Shown here: piece after piece, positions 60,769 to 64,000 of the stretch
How the letters are laid out: each line of letters opens with the position of its first letter
Position numbering within the stretch: position 1 is the first letter of the stretch
Assembly: GCF_002217435.1 (NCBI RefSeq)
Contig: NZ_MUHF01000001.1
Coordinates: forward strand, 354,066-418,065
Length of the DNA stretch: 64,000 bases
Direction: 5' to 3'
Source: Flavobacterium reichenbachii
GTDB lineage: Bacteria; Bacteroidota; Bacteroidia; Flavobacteriales; Flavobacteriaceae
Notes under the pieces: generated by a model
The model's input: the letters and a program-made list of their open reading frames with translations, nothing else
Told to the model about the DNA's origin: nothing
Databases searched by the model: none
Position numbers and translations under genes: made by a program

Positions 60769-61902
60769 TTAAGAAGTAAATCTTTTTTGAAAAGAGAAAT
60801 CAGAATTATGCATCTCAATTTCATTCTTAGTAGTTTGATCTTGCGCTGCTTTTGCATAATTAAACATCTTTTGTTCGTAATCATAAATGGCATCTTCTAT
60901 ATTTCCTAAATTTCCATTAATCAGATTTTCAGATAAAATTAAAGCATCCATCAAACCGCTGTTTGCACCTTCTCCGGCAAAAGGAGGCATTAAATGTGCT
61001 GCGTCTCCGATAAGTGTAATAGGGAGCGAGCGATTGGTTGTCCATAAATTATCAAGAGAAATTTTTCTTGTTGGTAATCCGGCAAAAAATGAAGTCGAGC
61101 GAAATAAGGATTTGTAAATTTCATTCCAATCAGAAAACAGATTAGAAAGAAACGTAACAATTTGTGCAGCGTTTTTAAAATCCAGTTCATTTTTGAGAAT
61201 CCAATCTTTGGGTTTTCTAAAAGTTACATTGTAGGTCAATGCGCGGTTATTATCTGGATTTGCCACAAAATTGATTCCATGGTCTGCAGTCATTAAAATT
61301 TTATTATCGCAAAGTTTAAAGAAATCCGGACAATTTATTTCAGGATTTAAAACTTCGCCTTGTATAATATAAGTTCCGGTATATTCTGGCGTTGCATCTG
61401 TTACAAATTTTCTTATCTGTGACATTCCTCCATTGGCTCCGATTACAAAATCTGCGGTATCAGTAATTCCATTTTCAAATTTCAAAAGCCATTTTTTGTT
61501 GTGTATTTCGAGTCCGGTAAATTTTCTATCCCAAACAACAGTTTCTGTGTTTAAACTATCCAGTAATAGTTTTCTCAAATTGTTTCTGTTTATTTCTGGA
61601 TTCTCATAGATTTCTTCGGGTTTGGGATTTTTACAAAACAATACTTTGGTTTGATTGTCTGTAATGATTCTTCCCATTGATTTAGACATTTCGTAGTAGC
61701 GTTCCAGTAATCCTGCTTTTTTCATAGCTTCCTGCCCGGAGTGTTTATGCAGATCAAGCGTACCGCCCCAAATTCTAGTTTTGTCGTTTTTATCCCTTTC
61801 GTAAACGGTAATATTTACTCCTTTTTGTTGTAATAATTTAGCAATAGTGAGTCCTGCTGGTCCTGCGCCAATGACTGCAATCCTTTTATCTTTTAGTAAC
61901 AT
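60769..61902 (-). CDS. Tet(X)-like FAD-dependent monooxygenase
   Basis: A 377-residue flavin monooxygenase closely resembling Tet(X) in order and wording: IAVIGAGPAGLTIAKLLQQK, GGTLDLHKHSGQEAMKKAGL, NPEINRNNLRKLLL, GDAAHLMPPFAGEG, and a C-terminal KNEIEMHNSDFSFQ. Tet(X) hydroxylates tetracyclines and inactivates them. By recall-based alignment Gln192 (in YIIQGEV) is kept, but the positions of Arg213, His234 and Gly236 read Ile, Thr and Asn, so tetracycline use is uncertain. A 23-bp-spaced direct repeat lies directly upstream, beside an AraC regulator gene. Likely a chromosomal relative of the resistance gene, native substrate unknown. Confidence 0.88.
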   Translation of the reverse strand: MLLKDKRIAVIGAGPAGLTIAKLLQQKGVNITVYERDKNDKTRIWGGTLDLHKHSGQEAMKKAGLLERYYEMSKSMGRIITDNQTKVLFCKNPKPEEIYENPEINRNNLRKLLLDSLNTETVVWDRKFTGLEIHNKKWLLKFENGITDTADFVIGANGGMSQIRKFVTDATPEYTGTYIIQGEVLNPEINCPDFFKLCDNKILMTADHGINFVANPDNNRALTYNVTFRKPKDWILKNELDFKNAAQIVTFLSNLFSDWNEIYKSLFRSTSFFAGLPTRKISLDNLWTTNRSLPITLIGDAAHLMPPFAGEGANSGLMDALILSENLINGNLGNIEDAIYDYEQKMFNYAKAAQDQTTKNEIEMHNSDFSFQKRFTS

Positions 61903-61918
61903 GATTTGTATTCAATTA

Positions 61919-61951
61919 ATATTGAAGTGCAAAATTGAATGATATTGAAGT
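61919..61951 (-). promoter_or_regulatory. candidate AraC-type operator, direct repeat ATATTGAAGT
   Basis: ATATTGAAGT occurs at 61919-61928 and again at 61942-61951 (23 bp apart) in the 82-bp gap between the Tet(X)-like gene and the AraC regulator gene. AraC-type regulators often bind paired direct repeats at about two helical turns. Assignment is inference. Confidence 0.45.
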
Positions 61952-61984
61952 ATTAGGATTGTACAAATGCGACAAACTTATGCA

Positions 61985-62770
61985 TTAAATTCCGCCGTTC
62001 TTTTTTGCTTCTCGTGCAAATGCTGCGGGAGTTGTGCCGCTGTATCGTTTAAATTCTCTGCTAAGGTGAGATTGATCTGTATAACCCAATTCTGAAGCTA
62101 ATCTGGCAAGATTAGAAAAAGGATCAATCAATAATTGATTTCTTGCCTGCTCGAAACGGATGAGAGCAGAGATGTCTTTTACGGTATGTCCAGAAGATTG
62201 TTTAAACTTTCTTTCTAGTGTACGAACTGTTGCGTGTGCCGCTTCTGCAACCTGACTTACCGGAATAGTGCCGTTGGATGCTCTCATAGCACTTCCTGCT
62301 TTAACCAGTGTAGTATCAGTAAAAAAATCAGAGCGGGCCGTTATAAAATAGTTTTTAAGGTATTCTATTGCTTCCAGAATTTTTTTGGCTTCAATAAATT
62401 CATTTAGTGTAGTTTGGAGCATGGAAATCGGATGCTCAAAAAGCTGCACTCCTTTTTTGTCAGAGGGTAATTTTAATAAATCATATACAGTCCATGGATA
62501 ACATCTTATACCAAGAATTTGGATGTTTTTTTTAGTAAAAAATGTGACTGGTTTATCCAGAAGTCCAATCATAAAAGGAGAGGGTAATGACTTTAATTCT
62601 CCATTGTAAGAAATGCTTAATGAACTTCCGAAATAAAAAATAATTTCGCAATAACCATCAGGAATAACTTCAAAACTAGATTCAAGTTCTCTGAAGTTGC
62701 TTTTGTTATACCAAAAGCACTTTATGGCACTTTTAAGCTCTTCGGGCGATTCAAATTGTTGGTGATCCAT
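61985..62770 (-). CDS. AraC-family regulator with DUF6597-like N-terminal domain
   Basis: A 261-residue regulator. The N-terminal 150 residues contain FEVIPDGYCEIIFYFGSS and a YPWTVYDLLKLP segment typical of the DUF6597 sensing domain; the C-terminal 110 residues have the two AraC helix-turn-helix units (VSQVAEAAHATVRTLERKF and LARLASELGYTDQSHLSREF) and end with YSGTTPAAF. It is transcribed leftward toward the Tet(X)-like gene, which it probably controls through the direct repeat at 61919-61951. Confidence 0.9.
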   Translation of the reverse strand: MDHQQFESPEELKSAIKCFWYNKSNFRELESSFEVIPDGYCEIIFYFGSSLSISYNGELKSLPSPFMIGLLDKPVTFFTKKNIQILGIRCYPWTVYDLLKLPSDKKGVQLFEHPISMLQTTLNEFIEAKKILEAIEYLKNYFITARSDFFTDTTLVKAGSAMRASNGTIPVSQVAEAAHATVRTLERKFKQSSGHTVKDISALIRFEQARNQLLIDPFSNLARLASELGYTDQSHLSREFKRYSGTTPAAFAREAKKNGGI

Positions 62771-63050
62771 TTAATAAACGAGTTTAACGGAGATCTTAAT
62801 ATGCAAGCAATAAGTCTTGGCAAAATTACATTTTTTTAATCTGATAAAACCATTAAAAGCACTGTAAGGATGATTTTGAAATTTTTAAGAATAAATCAAA
62901 ACTATGTTGACAATTTATACGTAGATGAAAAAGACGGTAATCTGAAGTGTGATGAATTCAAAAAAAAAATATGGTTTTTGGAAAAAATACAGAATCTTAT
63001 CACATTTCTGGTTATCGTTTTTTTTTATAAATTTTTAAGAGGTACAAGGA

Positions 63051-63293
63051 TTGGAAAAATTAAATATCCACAGGTTAAAAGAGACTTTGAAATATCTGGA
63101 AAGTAAACAGCGTGAATTAAAAAGACAAAACGAAAATGAAACACGTAGTCTTGAATCAATGATAAAATATTTGAAAAAAGATATGCTAGAGCATTTTGAA
63201 TTGTCAAATCACCACCAATCTATTAAGGAAGAAATTAAAAATACCGATGCTTTTATTGAGAATGTAAAAAACATTATTGAAATCAATTCTTAA
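63051..63293 (+). CDS. small charged coiled-coil protein, TTG start
   Basis: An 80-residue protein, almost entirely helical and charged (LKETLKYLESKQRELKRQNE, LKKDMLEHFELSNHH), likely a coiled coil. No ATG is available upstream because a stop lies 13 bp before, so it would begin with TTG at 63051, preceded by AAGAGGTACAAGGA, a good ribosome-binding purine run. No family recognised. Could be a chance frame, but the amphipathic pattern and the ribosome site favour a real gene. Confidence 0.45.
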   Translation: MEKLNIHRLKETLKYLESKQRELKRQNENETRSLESMIKYLKKDMLEHFELSNHHQSIKEEIKNTDAFIENVKNIIEINS

Positions 63294-63629
63294 GATTTGG
63301 TTTTTACTTTGGGCTGAATACTAGATTACAGAATGAACTTCCTGTCTTTACTCCATTTAAGAACATACTATTTTGTTGTAAAAGAGATCTTGTCTTTTGC
63401 TTAGACTTTCATAATTAAATATCCGTAAATGATATTGCGAGATGAATCGCTGTATTTTTTTTTAATAAAAAATTATGTCATTTAATTAACAAAATTACTA
63501 ACTTGTTATAGAAATTGAAATATGATTCTTATTTCAAATAACGCTGTTTTTATGTAAAACACTGTTTATGAGTCAATTTCAGTGATATAATAAAACATAG
63601 TAACATTTATTGTAATAAAAGACAAATTT
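63294..63629. other. 336-bp intergenic region upstream of the GH130 gene
   Basis: No ORF or RNA gene is recognised. An 8-bp inverted repeat TTGAAATA / TATTTCAA (63515-63538, 7-nt loop) lies about 90 bp before the GH130 start and could be an operator. No convincing TAnnTTTG element was found. Confidence 0.5.
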
Positions 63630-64000
63630 ATGCGAGTATCAGTAATCCGAAAAGAGATAAAATTTACCCCAGATTCCAGAAGAGTTGTTGCCAGATATTT
63701 TATGAATGGTTATGAACGGACTCAACAAATGGTAGCTCGCATAATGATACTGGATGAAAAACAAGTACTGCAGACTTTAGAGCAGACTTTACGTGAGTTT
63801 GCAAGGCGTCATCGAAATATTTCGGCTGTGTTTTTTAGACATTGCGAAAAAATCAGACCGGTAATCGAAGCAATGAAAATAGATTATGAAGGATTGTCTT
63901 TAGATCGAAAAATGCTCATTGGTTCGTATTGCACGATGGAATATGCAATTGAATCTGCCGCAATATTTAATCCGTCTATTGTAGAAGATTTTGATCAAAC
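63630..64000 (+). CDS. GH130-family glycoside phosphorylase/hydrolase, 5' part only
   Basis: A partial gene; 123 codons are seen before the window ends. The N-terminal pattern KEIKFTPDSRRVVARYFMNG, then REFARRHRNISAVFFRHCEK and LIGSYCTMEYAIESAAIFNP matches the opening of GH130 enzymes, which phosphorolyse or hydrolyse beta-mannosides. The catalytic domain lies beyond the window, so the assignment rests on the N-terminal segment only. In Bacteroidetes such genes often sit in glycan-use loci; what follows is not visible. Confidence 0.65.
   Translation, partial: MRVSVIRKEIKFTPDSRRVVARYFMNGYERTQQMVARIMILDEKQVLQTLEQTLREFARRHRNISAVFFRHCEKIRPVIEAMKIDYEGLSLDRKMLIGSYCTMEYAIESAAIFNPSIVEDFDQ

Noticed and set aside
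62870..63106. Rightward 78-codon frame
   Set aside because: Overlaps the coiled-coil frame by 56 bp, has weak coding character and no homology I recognise.

Overview
The window is AT-rich chromosomal DNA from a member of the Bacteroidetes, almost certainly a Flavobacterium close to F. johnsoniae. Four things support this. It carries a complete gldK-gldL-gldM-gldN-gldO block, the core of the type IX secretion system and gliding motor. It has the neighbour order miaB / sigma-54 activator / lptE / TPR protein / secG / groES / groEL. Promoters match the Bacteroidetes pattern (TTG, about 20 bp, TAnnTTTG). Many proteins belong to families common in Bacteroidetes (DUF4494, DUF6268, DUF983, SulP, ABC-F, GH130). 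No phage, integrase, insertion sequence or CRISPR array was seen. Both window edges cut genes.

Region by region. 1-9.8 kb is accessory: a truncated CrtI-like oxidoreductase, an alpha/beta hydrolase, a leftward set of membrane or lipid-related genes (six-TM protein, Mpo1-like enzyme, a protein resembling bacterial gasdermins, DUF3754 protein), an exported papain-like cysteine peptidase candidate, a DoxX protein, a small gene behind a strongly structured, apparently pseudoknotted RNA leader, and twin 103-bp MITE-like repeats around an orphan gene. 9.8-18 kb holds a LytS/LytTR two-component pair with a likely 20-bp-periodic operator before an outer-membrane beta-barrel gene, a SulP transporter, an AraC regulator next to a short-chain dehydrogenase, and a secreted ENPP-type phosphodiesterase. 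18-27 kb is the conserved chaperone/secretion/tRNA-modification block, interrupted twice by small 'guest' ORFs bracketed by repeats: a four-helix-bundle (23S-IVP-like) ORF splits groES from groEL, and a GxxExxY ORF sits between the sigma-54 activator and miaB.

28.5-39.6 kb is the motility/secretion locus: topA, a degenerate arginase-fold gene, gldKLMN, the near-duplicate gldO, and an FAD oxidoreductase. 40-55.6 kb is mostly housekeeping and hypothetical genes: an ABC-F protein, a divergent pair of opposing lipid enzymes (App1-like phosphatase and DAG-kinase-like protein), exported hypotheticals, an exported Ppx/GppA-like protein, the initiator tRNA, a GT39 glycosyltransferase, a Coa1-like protein and lgt. 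55.7-64 kb holds an ABC/HlyD/TolC export operon whose ATPase domain looks degenerate, a chromosomal Tet(X)-like monooxygenase beside an AraC regulator, and the start of a GH130 glycosidase gene.

The most promising leads for new biology are the gasdermin-like protein, the structured RNA at about 8.39-8.53 kb, the two repeat-bracketed guest-ORF units, and the Tet(X) homologue with altered substrate-site residues. All assignments come from reading the sequence and from recall of protein families; no database search was run.
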